Assembly (NCBI GenBank): GCA_027922465.2
Contig: BQMF02000172.1
Location: forward strand, 434,001-498,000
DNA: 64,000 bases
Source: Turritopsis dohrnii
Taxonomy: Eukaryota > Cnidaria > Hydrozoa > Anthoathecata > Oceaniidae
Direction: 5' to 3'
Shown here: one piece after another, positions 12,901-24,683 of the stretch
Numbering within the stretch: the first letter of the stretch is position 1
How the letters are laid out: every line of letters starts with the position of its first letter
Notes under the pieces: generated by a model
Database searches by the model: none
What the model saw: the letters and a program-made list of their open reading frames with translations, nothing else
Told to the model about the DNA's origin: nothing
Translations under genes and position numbers: made by a program

Positions 12901-13578
12901 GTGCGAGTAACAATTCTAGGAGGAAATTATCGTGCCAAATATGTCATCTGCGGTGGAGTGATTATCTCACCTTCTTTGGTACTGACAGCAGCACATTGTG
13001 TCGTTAGGAAATCAACAGTTTTAAGATACGAGATATTAGCTGGCACGACATCCGAATACACCACGGACCAAACAATTGTTTACTTCACCAAAAATGACAT
13101 AGTGCAACATCCGAGCTTTGCGTGGACGCGTGGTGAACCACCCAAGAACGACATAGCGTTGCTACGACTTCCCAAAGCGTTACAATTTACACCTTATATC
13201 CAGCCGATCTGTTTGCCGGAGAAACTTACGCCAGTGACAGCTGAGTGCCAGGTGCCGGGCTGGGGAAAGACAGGACCAAAAGATCTGCATTCCACACAGC
13301 TGAAGTCATTGAAAGCTTTCAACTGGGGTCACTGTGACCGCAGTCCATCGATCATTTGCGTATCTTATCATGGTAAGAATACCGGTGCTTGCCAAGGGGA
13401 TTCTGGTTCCCCACTCATGTGCAAAACAGAGGATGGAAGAAGTCATTTGTTAGGACTACTCTCTTATGGAGCCACAACATGTCCTTCAACAGTTGATGCC
13501 TACGTCGACATAAAATACTATCTAGACTGGATAAATAATGCTATAAAACAGTACACGATAACAAGGACTAACGACTAA
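9926..13578 (+). CDS. secreted CUB-CUB-trypsin-fold serine protease
   Basis: Six exons join in phase: 9926-10052, 11210-11578, 12280-12630, 12704-12810 and 12901-13578, preceded in the first by a double ATG; total 543 residues. (Five borders pairs are listed; the last exon carries most of the protease.) Order: hydrophobic signal peptide (residues 1-20), CUB domain 1 (about 43-165), CUB domain 2 (about 166-280), a linker with RRRRLVGG at the zymogen cleavage point, then an S1 peptidase domain. The catalytic triad is complete: TAAHC, NDIALL and GDSGSP. The primary pocket has Gly at chymotrypsin position 189 and Asp at 226 (VDAYVDIKYYLDWI), the arrangement of crustacean brachyurin collagenases, so broad or trypsin-plus specificity is inferred. 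CUB domains usually bind protein or glycan partners. It converges on CHMP7 with a gap of about 300 bases. Confidence 0.88.
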
Positions 13579-13617
13579 GACAAGCAAAATCTAAAAAAAA
13601 AAAGAAGATATCGACTT

Positions 13618-13676
13618 TGTTCAGTATATATATCGATATATATACACACGCATATATATACACACGCATATATACA
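13618..13676. repeat. TATATA / CACACGCATA low-complexity repeat
   Basis: Alternating TATA and CACACGCATATATA units lie just after the protease stop codon, in the gap between the two convergent genes. Confidence 0.6.
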
Positions 13677-13885
13677 AACAACCCGAAAGTTAATATTTAT
13701 AAATATTTATTTGCCATATTTTTAAATGCACTTCACTTCACTTGAATTTCAGAAAATATATACAAGAAGCAAAATATATTCGTCGTCACCACTGAAACGT
13801 TCGTCGTGTTATTGAAAAATATTCCGCACAATGTTGGTAGGAAGGCCTGGTAATAGAATCTTGATTAGAACCTTTGCATATACTA

Positions 13886-16800
13886 TCACGAAGCCGGGAG
13901 TGGATCTTTTAAGACTGGCGTTTCGTTTTTCAGTGTTTGGCTTGCTTTTTGCGGTGAAATACAAGGGACATCCGGAAGACCCGTCACATCTAAGGATTGA
14001 ATAGTATATAATGTTTTCAAGGGACAGATTACACCATGAACCTATCCCGTATACAACTAAAAACCTACTGCTTAAGAACCAAATGTTACCATCAAGGAAA
14101 ATGTTACCTTCGTGTTGCTCTACGTCGAGTTCTTGCAGTTCCTTTTCTAATTCATCCATATCAATGTCATCTAAGTTTTTGATACCTAAACAAAAACGTT
14201 GACCATATTGAACATGAATAACGAAATGGATGATTCTCGCATCAAATAGAAAAACTACAGACCAGACGACAATGCTTCTTCAAGCTCGTTAACCATATCA
14301 TTTGCCTGAAATAAGATGAGATGGTGTCGTTAAGGTCCGGGCAAACGGATGTTGCATGCGTTCGGCCACTGATTTTTTTTGGCTGTACGCGACATAAAAT
14401 TAAGTTGCATTCGTTTGCTCATATTATGCGACTTTGTTGCATACAATCTCGGACATACAAGCAAATATAGTGTTCGATTTTATTGTTCGAACGCTTTTTC
14501 GAACTTCTTTTTATCAAAACAAAACAAAAATATATATATACTTAGCACTATAGAAAATCTACTTCAAAGTATAAATGATTACTTGCGACATTCTAAAATG
14601 GCTAAACGAATGCGACTTTGTTGCATGCAACATGCGACAACGTCCCATCCGTTTAGCCAGGCCTTGACAGACGACAATCTTTCCACAAAGATTACAAGTG
14701 TGTGGTTTAATAGTAATATGTCAATATAGAATCGTGTGTCAATTTCATAGGTACAGCTGGCTGATGCAATTGGATGAAATGACCCTCTTCGATGCTTTCA
14801 AATTCGGCCATGTAAATTTCCCTTTGTTGGAAAATCTCCTTTGTTTCTAAATACGACTATTCTTACGACAGCCGAGAGATCAAACGCCATAAAAAAAATG
14901 ACATACTTCAGCGGCTTTTTCCATTACATCTTCGACATGATCCACGGTGAGACCTTGTTTACGGTACGTTTGTTGCAATAAAGTCGAGCTCGAATTGAAA
15001 GCATCTGTAATCTAAAAGTAAGATTAAACCGACATCTTCTAACTTGGAATATTATATAAAGTCTTATTATAGCTACGTAGCAAAAGGTTATGAGATTGCT
15101 ATGTGTTTGTCATTCGCTTCCTCACCATTTTGGTTGTTTCGGCGTCTTGTATTGTACGCAAATGTTCTTTCATTGAGAAAAGTGCATCGTTTTTTAACTT
15201 CACTGTTTTTTCCAACTTGTGTTTTTCAGCTAACGTTCTTTTAGCCTATGGTTTTAATATGAACACAAACAGAGGTAAAGATATGCTTGGCTTACGTTGG
15301 GAGATTGCAAACGGAATGTTTCAAAAAATTGTTACGCGCAGCATTCGTATTACAAGAACATCTTTACGTTGTTATTTAAAATCTTGAAAACTATAGAAAA
15401 AAAAAAAAAAAAGATTTAATATATAACCTTATCTTTATCTTTTCTTCTCAAGTGCTGTCGCGCAGTTTCCTCAAGCCTACAATCAAATATCAAGCAATTA
15501 AGACAGGTACGATGTCGCACGGTTTCAATAAAAAAATAAAGCAAACAAGCCAGGTATGATGTCGCACTTTCCTCATCAGATATGTCAATAAATGGTTGAG
15601 TGCACAAGATAACACATATCTTGGCAACTAAAATCATGCTGATGTGAGCTTATATGTTTAAGTAATGAAAAAGTAAAAAAAAAAAAAAAAAAAAAGATGG
15701 CAGTTTGAACATAAACAAATCTTTACAATGTTACGCCACAAGCGATGTATCATAGTTTTTCTAATCTACAGCGTCCAACAACTACTGGGTAAGCACCATA
15801 CCTTCATTTCCAACACAAGTAGTGGAAACAACCGTTTAACGAGCAACTAACTTTCCTTTCAGCCAGCGTTCAAACAGTTTTCCAAGAGAACCAACTGGAA
15901 GAAGGTAAGTCATCTTAATATCAACAGGAAACAGTCCGTATTGTTGATCGAAACTTCTTTACAAGTAGAAGCTCCTAATATATGATGGTTAAATGGTGGG
16001 AATATTTTTATTCGAGTTCCCCGATTTCCGTTCCAAATACCTCACTCAGCTAAGTGATCATAAGTTGTTGCAGCTGTACGCATGCCCAAACATTTTCTGT
16101 GGAAATGCTTTAGAATGTGGTGAGTTTGCCGAAACAATCCACAAAAATCATGACGCCAGCGTTGAGCATACCGGCATATCAGCAGACAAGTCAAAAAATA
16201 AAAACCATCTACAGTTTGACTCTCGTGTTGTGGACATCAAATGGCCATGGCAAACTGTCGTCAAAGTCAACGGCAAATATCAATGCACTGGGATGCTTGT
16301 GAAAAAGAACTGGGTACTAACAACAGCTTCATGTGTTGGTAAGTGTGCAAGAACAAACGTAGATTGGGCACGAAAATAATATCGGTACATCAGAATTGAT
16401 AAAATTACATTTGAATTTTGTTGTTGTTCTTTAAGAGGGAGAAACCTTGAAGCTCGAGGTACAAATCAGTAATGCTACGTACAAGACGCTTTCCGTACAC
16501 CAACATCCTGGCTTCGATCCAAAAAGGAAGAACAAAATGGCGGGAGATATAGGTCATTATATATATGTTTCATATGTTGAATTCTTCTGAAATGATTTTC
16601 ATAGGCCTGATAAAAAATCTCTAAACAACAAATGTTTGGGTTTTTTTTACAGCCTTAATCAAATTGGAAACAGCAGTACCAACAGAGGCTAAATCAGACG
16701 TGTCACCGATATGTCTACCTCGATCAAAGTCTCAACTCAAACAGACCACAGAATGTTCGGTAACATATATGAAAGAGGAGGAAGACAAAAAGATTGACAC

Positions 16801-19800
16801 GTTTTCCTCGTCTGGGAAAATCGTGAAGAAAACAGACTGTGAGCAAGCCAAAGTAAAGATCGACGGTTCCTTGAACATGCTCATGTGCATAGCAACCAAA
16901 AGCAACATGATGACGACATGCGAAGATCCGCCCCTGATGTTTTTCATGTGTAAATCTTCAGGCTTTTGGTCCATATATGGCGTGAGTAAATTTTGCAATA
17001 GACCAGGCGCACAAGACGATGAATATTGTTACGCCTATTTTCTGGAGACCCTTAGCTATTTACAATGGATCAAAGATATCCAAGAAAGAAACTAAATAGA
17101 ATTTTTTTTACAATTGATCAAACGTAAATGAAAAATACTTTCAAACAAGATAAGCCAAGATAACTACAAGTCAATTGCAAGAAGAAGCACCAAGGTATTG
17201 AGAGAAATCTTGGAAATACAAGTTCTTAAAAGTCTTTTAATGAAATATTCCAAACTGAAAAGACTATCAAGTAAACAAGATCGTTTCTAGTGAGTTTTAT
17301 TGAAATTACAAAATGTCATGTATTAGCAGAAGGGATAGTTTCTATGAAAATTCAAGTTTAATGAAAGAGTTTACCTCGTCGTGTCCTTTTCAAGTTTTCC
17401 ACATTCAATACTCAGCTTTGCAATTGCTTTCTTTAACCTAAGAAAGTAATAGACGAATCGTATACTGGTGCCAACTTGAAAAAAGCATACCACGTATTCT
17501 CCAAGTGACCGTCTGTCGATCATTATACGATTGTTTTCAATAGACCTCCACTGAGATGTACACTCGAAATAAAATGAAGCTCTTCAAAGTGTAATCTGTT
17601 GATTGACTGATAATTACTCGACGAACAATATCACTTATCTCGGAGTAAAAAAAAACTTCTGTTGTTTTGGATGCTTCAAGAGGTCGACTAGCAGTGACAC
17701 TCGTTACGGTTATTTGATGGTATTTATACCTATTGTAATAATTTTAGAAAAACTTGAAGGGTATTTACTTGATAATTTCAGAATCAAGGATAGATAAAGG
17801 TTCAACTTTCATATTGTCACTTTTCTTCGCAAACTTCACTATCTATGAAAACAATGCTTCTCTGTAAGAAGATCATAACAAGCTTATGTTTCCAGTCAAT
17901 ATGCAACTTTCATACATTGAACTGGAGTTCCTTAAAATCTCTCTAGATCAACGAGAATTGAACAAGAGCTTTCCATTGACTGAATTGGTGCAGCTCAGTA
18001 TAGATTTCATGCTGACAATTCTTTCAAATATGTGTACAATACACCGATGGTTGTCTTCTACAGCATGGTATCTACCCCCTCCAAATATTTGGGGGGTAGG
18101 GGGTGGGAGGATAAATTTTTTTGACCATATGTTTTCTGGGGCCTGGAAGAAAAAAAGTATCTAGGGGGACCCTAAGGAAACTTGAAATAGTCTGGGAGGT
18201 GTTCTTTATTTATGTTTTCCTTTTGGATTCAATTAAGAACTTTAAGATTTCACAACCGGAACGGGAACGGGAACGCCGTTCCGTAGTTAGGTTCTCGTTC
18301 TGGCTATGTGTAATAACGGGGATTAAGAAAGTGCGCGACTTCATAATGGCGCATTAAATTGTAAACAAACTTAGAAGCGCGAAAGACTGAAAGAGTAACA
18401 ATGGAGAAAAAAGAGTTTTACACCTTGCTCATTATGATAAAATTTCAACTTCAAAATGTGTGATTTCACGTTCGGAGCAAACAGAGCGAACTTCAAAATT
18501 TCATGGGAATCACCTCGCGCATGCGCAGTCAAACGATATTATGAAGTTCCCGTTCCCGTTTTCGAAATCTTAAAGTCCCTATTGACTGAACAGACTGACG
18601 GACATATTTTTCTAGAAACAAAAAAAGTTTCCGAAATGCATTTTTATTTCATTTGTCATTCTGTTGCCTTCAGCACAAATTTGAAAGGCCACATTAAAAT
18701 ATCGTACTATTCAATTTGGTAATGTATTATTTTGAAACGTACATTACAGGTAGCACGGTTTGTGTATTAAATTGAACTTAATTAGCTTAGTTTTATGTAT
18801 TATTATGTATTATTATTTTGACAATGGAATAAGTATTCATTTCATTTTAGTAACAATTGATGCCATGTACAGTAAGCTAGTATTGGAAACGATAAAATTA
18901 GGCAAGATTCAAAATGAACATTTGAGAGAGGTGTTCTCGTGTGGTCTTCAACACAGGTTTCGCGGTAAAGTCATGATATTAGATGAATTCTACTGTCGAG
19001 TTTACCATTGTTCATGCATAAAAAACAAAAAGAAACATCTCTCCCTTACCTGTTCACCATCTACAACTCCAACTGTGCAATATCCTTTAGATTTCAGATA
19101 TGCAATAATATAAAGTAGATTATCTTCAGGAATATTCTTATTATTTATTTTATAAAGACTTTTGATCACCTTCAGTGGGACAATGTTGTCAGTTTTTTCA
19201 TACTTTACAGAACCATAATGGGCTTCCAACAATTTCAAAGCATTCTGCTAAAGAGATACAAGAAATACTTTACTTCTCAACATAAGTTAAACACAATATC
19301 TTGAGAATGATAAATCAAATAGAAGTACGTCAGAAAGAAAACCAGGCATGAACATTATGAATAGTAAAACGACATTATGAAAACAACAAGAAAACATAAA
19401 AGTGATTCCACAGACAAGCTTTATGTGCTTTTGTCAACACACGTTAGTTTTGTCTTCTCTCACCCAAAGCATCAACAAGCAACAGGCTTTCAAAAAATAA
19501 ATCCTACTTACAATAACATCACCATGAACATTTTCACCACTAATACTGGTAAACTGCCCAGATGTTATTAGAACGATGAAACATGATTTGTAAATACTGG
19601 CAATTGGCGCAGATGTGTTTATAGTTAATGTTTCTTTACATAAAAAAGTCAATATAACCATACCTGGAGTATTTCTTTCACAACAAATACAGTTTGCTCA
19701 TTGAATGAGCCATACCAGATCTTTTTTAAGAACCAGGATGTAGACTGACTTAGAATTTTATAACCCCATTGTCCCCAAGACTTGTCAAGTAAATCTAAGT

Positions 19801-22321
19801 CATTCATAATGAGTATTTCTCCGGATGAGTACAGTTCATTTAACACCGTCATTAAACCTATTCACGAAAAAGACAAGAACATAAGATATTAGATATATAC
19901 TATAATTATATATATACACTTAATTTCTAATATCAACATAAAAAAGTAAGTATATACTGACTGCAGCCCTCTGAATTAGGAAAAAAGACTGACAGCGAAA
20001 AAATGCCGTCATATTTGAAAATTGTGACGGCAGATCATTATTTACGACGGCAAAAAATGCCGCCGTGTAAGATGTTAACGACGGCAAAACTTGATTGGTT
20101 TATTCCAGTACAAATGTTGGTGTAGGATAATGGCTAACAAAACAGAAACTAAATAGTTGATAAATTTTTATCTGGAACAAGAAGTTACAAGATTTAAAAT
20201 TGTAAACCACAGGGGATTTGCTGCGAACTTGTCCTCTTAATTGTTTGATTATTCATAGTTTAAAAACAGCCTACTCGCTAGCATTTCTTTAATAATTTCA
20301 CGGCAAGCAAAAAGAAAAATCACAAATCAATCTGTATTGAAATCAAAACCGAAACTGACTTGAATTAGAATATGAACTTATCGAGAGGAAAAGATCATCC
20401 AAAAACAAAACCCAAACTGACTTTATAACACTTTATAATACACATTCCTGCATAACACTGACGTGACGCTGATGTTCTATGGAAAGAAAAGTTTTGAGAA
20501 TAAACGGAAGAATTCCAAGGAATAGCCCTGACATATTCAATATTTGTATTCAAAAAACATTGTCGGCAAAATTTTGCTGTCTTAATTTTGATTTACGGAA
20601 GCTTCACGACGGCAAAAGCTGCATGCTGTCGTAAATTCAGAGGGCTGTGACTGCCATTGTAATTGGTTGAAAGTTGATTGAAAGCAAAGGAAATTACTAA
20701 AGTTCAAAATTATGACACTAAAATAAAAATTTCGTTGTGACAGTGATCCTGATCCTGGATATGACTTTCAAGATTTTCTTTGACATTTTTTTGACTAGGA
20801 TAGATATTATCTACCACGAAGTTAACCCATTTTCAACGATATCTTAGTTAAAAGGTTAGCAAGACAGATAATCCTTATACCACTTTGAGTAAGCAGTTGT
20901 ATCACAACTTTGAGTTTCGGCATCACAATTACTTCCTTTGCTTCCTGTGATGGCCTGCAGAATGGAGATGGAAGAATAGGGGTTTAATGTTGCGAAGAAA
21001 AAGTTTCATAAAATTCCTCCTTTTACTGGCCTCACAATAATATCAGGCTTATTCTAAAAGCTAAATAATTGTCCAAAACATTGTTGGACTTTCAAGTACA
21101 ACAAAAATGTGGAATGTCACATTTTTGTATTTCTTTTCTTAGCTTCTGAGCTTGAATAATTAATAGGAAAGAACTTGTGAACATTATATTATATACAAAA
21201 ACTTGAGTTAAAAACTAGATATATAATACACATATCTTAGTGAGTGTGCATACCACTTTAATTTAGAGAGTGACTGTTTTAACGAAATTTTATGGTGAAA
21301 CTCTTCTTATTTCCGTGTAAACCAAGGCAAAAAGTTTTTTTCATGATTAGTACTCACAGAAGTCATTTTTTCAATCACTGGGAAATATCTTGGGGAAATA
21401 TCCCAAAAGTGTAACTGACTTTTTTTGTTAATCCGGTTATAAAAAATTTGGATCTAAATTTTTGGGAGGAAGGGTCTGTGATATCACTGAAATCTTTGAT
21501 CAACAATCTGAGTATATACAGTTTTTGTAGTGAATGATATTTTTAGTATATTTTTATATTTTTATTTTTTATAAAGGCTTTCGACACTTCATTTTCAAAG
21601 TTAGTCAAAAAAGTTTTACCTGGCTGGGATGCTACTAGTTAGTACATATATATATAATATATGTATTTTCATGACCCCCAAATTTTTAATTTTCCCATTT
21701 TATCACTTAATACAGTTTGTATCAGAATAAAAGAGGGAAGGAGGCAGCATTCTGATAAGTTAGGGGCTCTGCCAGTACGGATGACTTTCTTTGTGTGATG
21801 CATTGTTTTATAGACGTGTGTTCTCCTCAGTAAGTAATGCTTCAACATGAAACGTTAATGATTAAATCATTGAATACCAACTTACGCATACCAATAGGTG
21901 ATTTGCACTTATTTTACACTTTTTCTGATGACTCAGTTATGATGCGAGTGAGCATTCTGACAAAAAAATGTTTATATATACCTAGCACATTCACATTGTT
22001 ATCAGCTGCTGACTTGTGGTTTAGGTTGAATTAGGCACTATATATAAACTTTTTTTCGTGGTTACAATTTTTATAAATGACCTTACCTGCAGGGTTTCGA
22101 CCATTTCCATCGCGAAAAATTTTGTTTAATTTTTCACAGCTAATACAAATGTCACCTTTGGATTCGCAAGACTTGATAATTTCCGACGTCCAGAATTTTA
22201 ATTTACAATCCCAATGTTTAGGATTTACAGTTTTATTTGCAGGAAAAGGTAAAAACATGAATTTAATTCTATCTTTGTCATTTTCACCAAATATTTTGTC
22301 CTGCTCAGCAGCCTTGTCCAT
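13886..22321 (-). CDS. CHMP7: CHMP7, ESCRT-III/ESCRT-II hybrid protein
   Basis: Exons read on the minus strand, all in phase: 22087-22321 (ATG 22321), 19664-19857, 19512-19553, 19050-19244, [one exon unresolved], 17375-17437, 15428-15476, 15126-15245, 14907-15011, 14263-14305, 14108-14185, 13886-13989 (TGA). The phase of the gap requires an exon of 3n+2 bases; a 41-base candidate lies near 17501-17541. With it the protein would be about 422 residues, close to the vertebrate length. The N-terminal half has the winged-helix ESCRT-II-like region (SWGQWGYKIL...) and the C-terminal half the helical ESCRT-III core (MKEHLRTIQDAETTKMITDAF, then LDDIDMDELEKELQEL). CHMP7 recruits ESCRT-III to the inner nuclear membrane during envelope sealing. 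The final LPDVP stretch is where a MIT-interacting motif would lie. One intron hosts a complete gene on the other strand. Confidence 0.85.
14330..14668. mobile_element. MITE in a CHMP7 intron
   Basis: The left end GTTAAGGTCCGGGCAAACGG and the reversed right end GTCAAGGCCTGGCTAAACGG are imperfect inverted repeats. Internal words such as GCGACTTTGTTGCAT occur twice. No coding capacity; it sits between two CHMP7 exons without disturbing splice sites. Confidence 0.5.
15728..17095 (+). CDS. secreted catalytically dead serine-protease homologue, nested in CHMP7
   Basis: Exons 15728-15788, 15863-15904, 16114-16338, 16436-16552 and 16653-17095 are all joined in phase 1 and give 295 residues. A signal peptide (CIIVFLIYSV) is followed by a short linker starting ECGEF, then an S1-fold domain with a retained activation-like RVVDIKWPWQ. 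The His of TAAHC is replaced by Ser (LTTASCV) and the GDSGGP motif is gone (CEDPPLMFF); the Asp region survives (GDIALIKL). It is therefore a non-proteolytic homologue. Uniform phase and clean splice sites argue for a maintained gene, not a relic. It lies wholly inside one CHMP7 intron on the opposite strand and about 2.1 kb from the active CUB-CUB protease, suggesting local duplication followed by loss of the CUB domains. A binding or regulatory role is inference. Confidence 0.8.
18240..18575. mobile_element. 336 bp foldback MITE with CTTTAAGATTTC ends
   Basis: The left arm CTTTAAGATTTCACAACCGG continues into tandem GGAACGGGAACG; the right arm reversed starts CTTTAAGATTTCGAAAACGG and also continues into CGGGAACGGGAAC. 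The element is in a CHMP7 intron and has no coding capacity. Confidence 0.7.
19964..20647. mobile_element. 684 bp non-autonomous hAT-like element in CHMP7 intron 1
   Basis: The terminal inverted repeats CAGCCCTCTGAATT and AATTCAGAGGGCTG are exact. The flanks carry a near-perfect direct repeat around TGACTGC. Inside, the word ACGGCAAAA recurs near both ends in both orientations, resembling sub-terminal transposase-binding repeats. CAG ends and a 7-8 bp duplication point to the hAT group. No open frame for a transposase. Confidence 0.72.
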
Positions 22322-23222
22322 CTTGAATCGAAAATCGAAAGTGTTTTCCTTTTTCGCCTACATGATACATTCGAAGCGTTCGGGCGGATTGCGCGCCCCC
22401 AGACCCAAAACACATAATAATAATCAATGGACCTTTCCCGAATTTCTGAAACACTGACCTGTGGTCGAACTTCATATCTTACCTCGTTTTTATGTGAATC
22501 ATTTTTCGCCTGATTTCATTACTTTATAACTTTATTACTATAATTCCAACATTTAGGAGCAGTTTGAATAATAAAAGTGAGGATTAAGCAGACACGGCAA
22601 CTCGGCCACAATAATACAGCGATTAAACAGAAAGGTCTATTATTACCTCTGCGTGCAAGGACCATCTTTCAATTAAATCACAGGCTTTATTGCGGAATCG
22701 CTGACAGTGACTTTTTGGAAACTAATATGATTTTCTCAGCGGTGACCTTGGACTCGTAAGCGGTGTTCATTTAAGGAAGATATAGAAATGATAAGGAAGT
22801 TTGTCGGAAAATAAATCTTCCAAGTGACACTCCCAGTTGTTCTGCTGCATTAAGCCGGTTTTCCGCTAGGCGCTTTAGAACGCGCTGAGCGAGGTTGCTA
22901 TTGTTTTTAAGGCAATGGCCGCTGAATAATCCGCCACGAGCAGCATATTTTCGTTCAATTTCCATTTGCAACATAGAAGGATGAATTGAAAGAGTGAAGA
23001 TGGACACTATTGTTATCATTGTTGTCAATTTATTTCAAGTTGGTATAAAAACCATAATTCACAAAGAAACTAATAAAAACCAACTATTAGACTATAAAAA
23101 TAAAATCAAATGAAAAAAAATTTTAAAAATGTTAAAATAAAATCGTCAATAACATATACAGTATGTACAGCTTTTTCCATTCCAAAATTTATCACAAGGA
23201 AAAAGAAACATACAAAAAAGTA
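22322..23222. other. upstream region of CHMP7; no gene recognised
   Basis: This should contain the CHMP7 promoter and 5' untranslated region. A GCGCCC-rich patch at 22380-22405 is the only local GC rise. A segment near 22870-22900 (AACGCGCTGAGCG) also occurs at about 25088 and marks a dispersed repeat. Confidence 0.4.
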
Positions 23223-23725
23223 CAGGTGGAACCTCCAAGCGGACATCTTCTAAAGCGGACACAAAAAGTTTTCCCGGACGAATCCTTAATAAACTCTTAT
23301 AAAGAAACCTCCTCAAAGCGGACAGTCTAAAGCGGACACCTCCTTAAAGCGGACACCTTCCAGGTCCCGCACGACAATACCCCCTAAAACTTTTCTTGCC
23401 CGCTTACGTGGAGTATACATGGTAACTCTAATTCATAACCAGCTCCCCGGTAATTTTCACTCCTAACGGTTTTATAATGCATCAAACAAATGTTTATTTT
23501 CTGGTCAAACTTCATTTTATGAATGATTTTTACTTAACTGGGCAATAGCAAAGAGTAGGGCCATAGCAAAGGGTAATATGGGCATGCCCAATGGGTTCCC
23601 GACTTACGAGTAAAATTTCTTCCGAGTTTCTGGCCAAAATAAATAAAACCTCTCCAAGGTCGACACTTCTCTAAAGCGGACAAAATTTCTGGTCCCGTAA
23701 GTGTCCGCTTTAAGGAGGTCCACTG
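23223..23725. mobile_element. 503 bp Tc1/mariner-pogo-like MITE
   Basis: The ends read CAGGTGGAACCTCC and, reversed, CAGTGGACCTCC, flanked on both sides by TA, the mariner target. CAGTGGAACCTC-type ends are known for Tigger/pogo elements. The words AAAGCGGACA and TGTCCGCTTT recur many times in both orientations. No transposase frame. Confidence 0.72.
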
Positions 23726-23749
23726 TACGCTGAAAGTTTTTGGTTACAT

Positions 23750-24518
23750 GAAGAACGTAAACTAAAAGGGAGAGAGTTAAGATGAGCACGTCAAGACAAC
23801 ATCTCCTTACAACTTCCAAGCCTTACAATCGACGACAATATCGAAAAGAGAACATGTCATGCGTTTTTTAGGAGTTTTTCTAGATGAACAATTGACATGG
23901 AATGGTCACATAGCTAGTATTGAAATCAAAGTATCAAAAAACTTAGGATTATTATACAAAGTTAGAGGATTCGTAAATAAAAAATGCATGAAACAATTGT
24001 ACTTTTCTTTCGTCAACTCCTACATTAATTATGCATGCATTGCTTGGACTAGTACCAACAAGACCAAATTTAAGACTTTACATAGACGGCAAAAACCGCT
24101 CGTGAAATAAATAAGATTATTAAATTTCTATCAATTGAATATTTATCAGACACTATTATTTATGCACAGAGTCAAACATTCAAATGTGCCAGAAATATTT
24201 AAAGATCAGTTTCGGTTAACTGCAAACAAATACAATACAAAAGCAGCGAAAAACACCTTTTATAAGCCAACAATTAAGAAAATGTGTCAGTACTCTCTTA
24301 ACTATCGAGGGCCTTTGCTATGGAACTCATTGCTCAAGCAAAACATTGAACTGCAAAACCTACCGTACAGTGCATTTAAAAAAAAATGCAAAGAATTTTG
24401 TCTACAGCTACAAGAAAGTGAGGTCTTTTTTTCGTTATATATATACTTATATATCTGTATATGTTTTTCCTTATTTTATATTACTCCTAACATCGGTAAC
24501 TTTTTTTTAACATTGTAA
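23750..24518 (+). pseudogene. LINE reverse-transcriptase C-terminal relic
   Basis: One frame from about 23859 to 24500 carries FLGVFLDEQLTWNGHI, then VNSYINYACIAW, an in-frame TAA (24108-24110), and SLNYRGPLLWNSLL near the end. This is the region after the YADD motif in CR1/Jockey-group LINEs. The polymerase core and endonuclease are absent and a stop interrupts the frame. It starts right after the pogo-like MITE. Confidence 0.72.
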
Positions 24519-24563
24519 AGACTTTTGAAGATACGTGATAAGACTTTTTTTTCTGTAATATCT

Positions 24564-24571
24564 AGGACAAT

Positions 24572-24602
<31 letters not shown>

Positions 24603-24683
24603 GATAATTGCTTCCCACGTAAGTAGCCCTAACCCTAACCCTAAATTGGATGGGGGGCAATTTTCCAGGGGGGGAATTGTCCT
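24564..24683. mobile_element. 120 bp foldback element with poly-C arm and telomere-like loop
   Basis: The ends AGGACAATCCCCC and, reversed, AGGACAATTCCCCC are inverted repeats. The left arm has expanded into a run of about 29 C. The loop carries three CCCTAA telomere-like units (24627-24645). It is the second element here that combines G/C-homopolymer arms with telomere-like loop sequence; its arm sequence differs from the copy at 3264-3359. Confidence 0.65.

Noticed and set aside
15351..15400. Possible extra CHMP7 exon giving DVLVIRMLR
   Set aside because: A stop lies just upstream in that frame and no acceptor fits. Joining 15428 directly to 15245 keeps phase and aligns better.
16061..16113. 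Acceptor at 16068 for the third exon of the protease homologue
   Set aside because: It puts the reading out of phase with the previous exon. The acceptor at 16113 keeps phase 1 and gives the ECG start expected by comparison with the active protease.
24572..24600. Long poly-C as a sequencing error
   Set aside because: It is flanked by inverted repeats and has counterparts in the other arm; length may be inexact but the run is part of the element.
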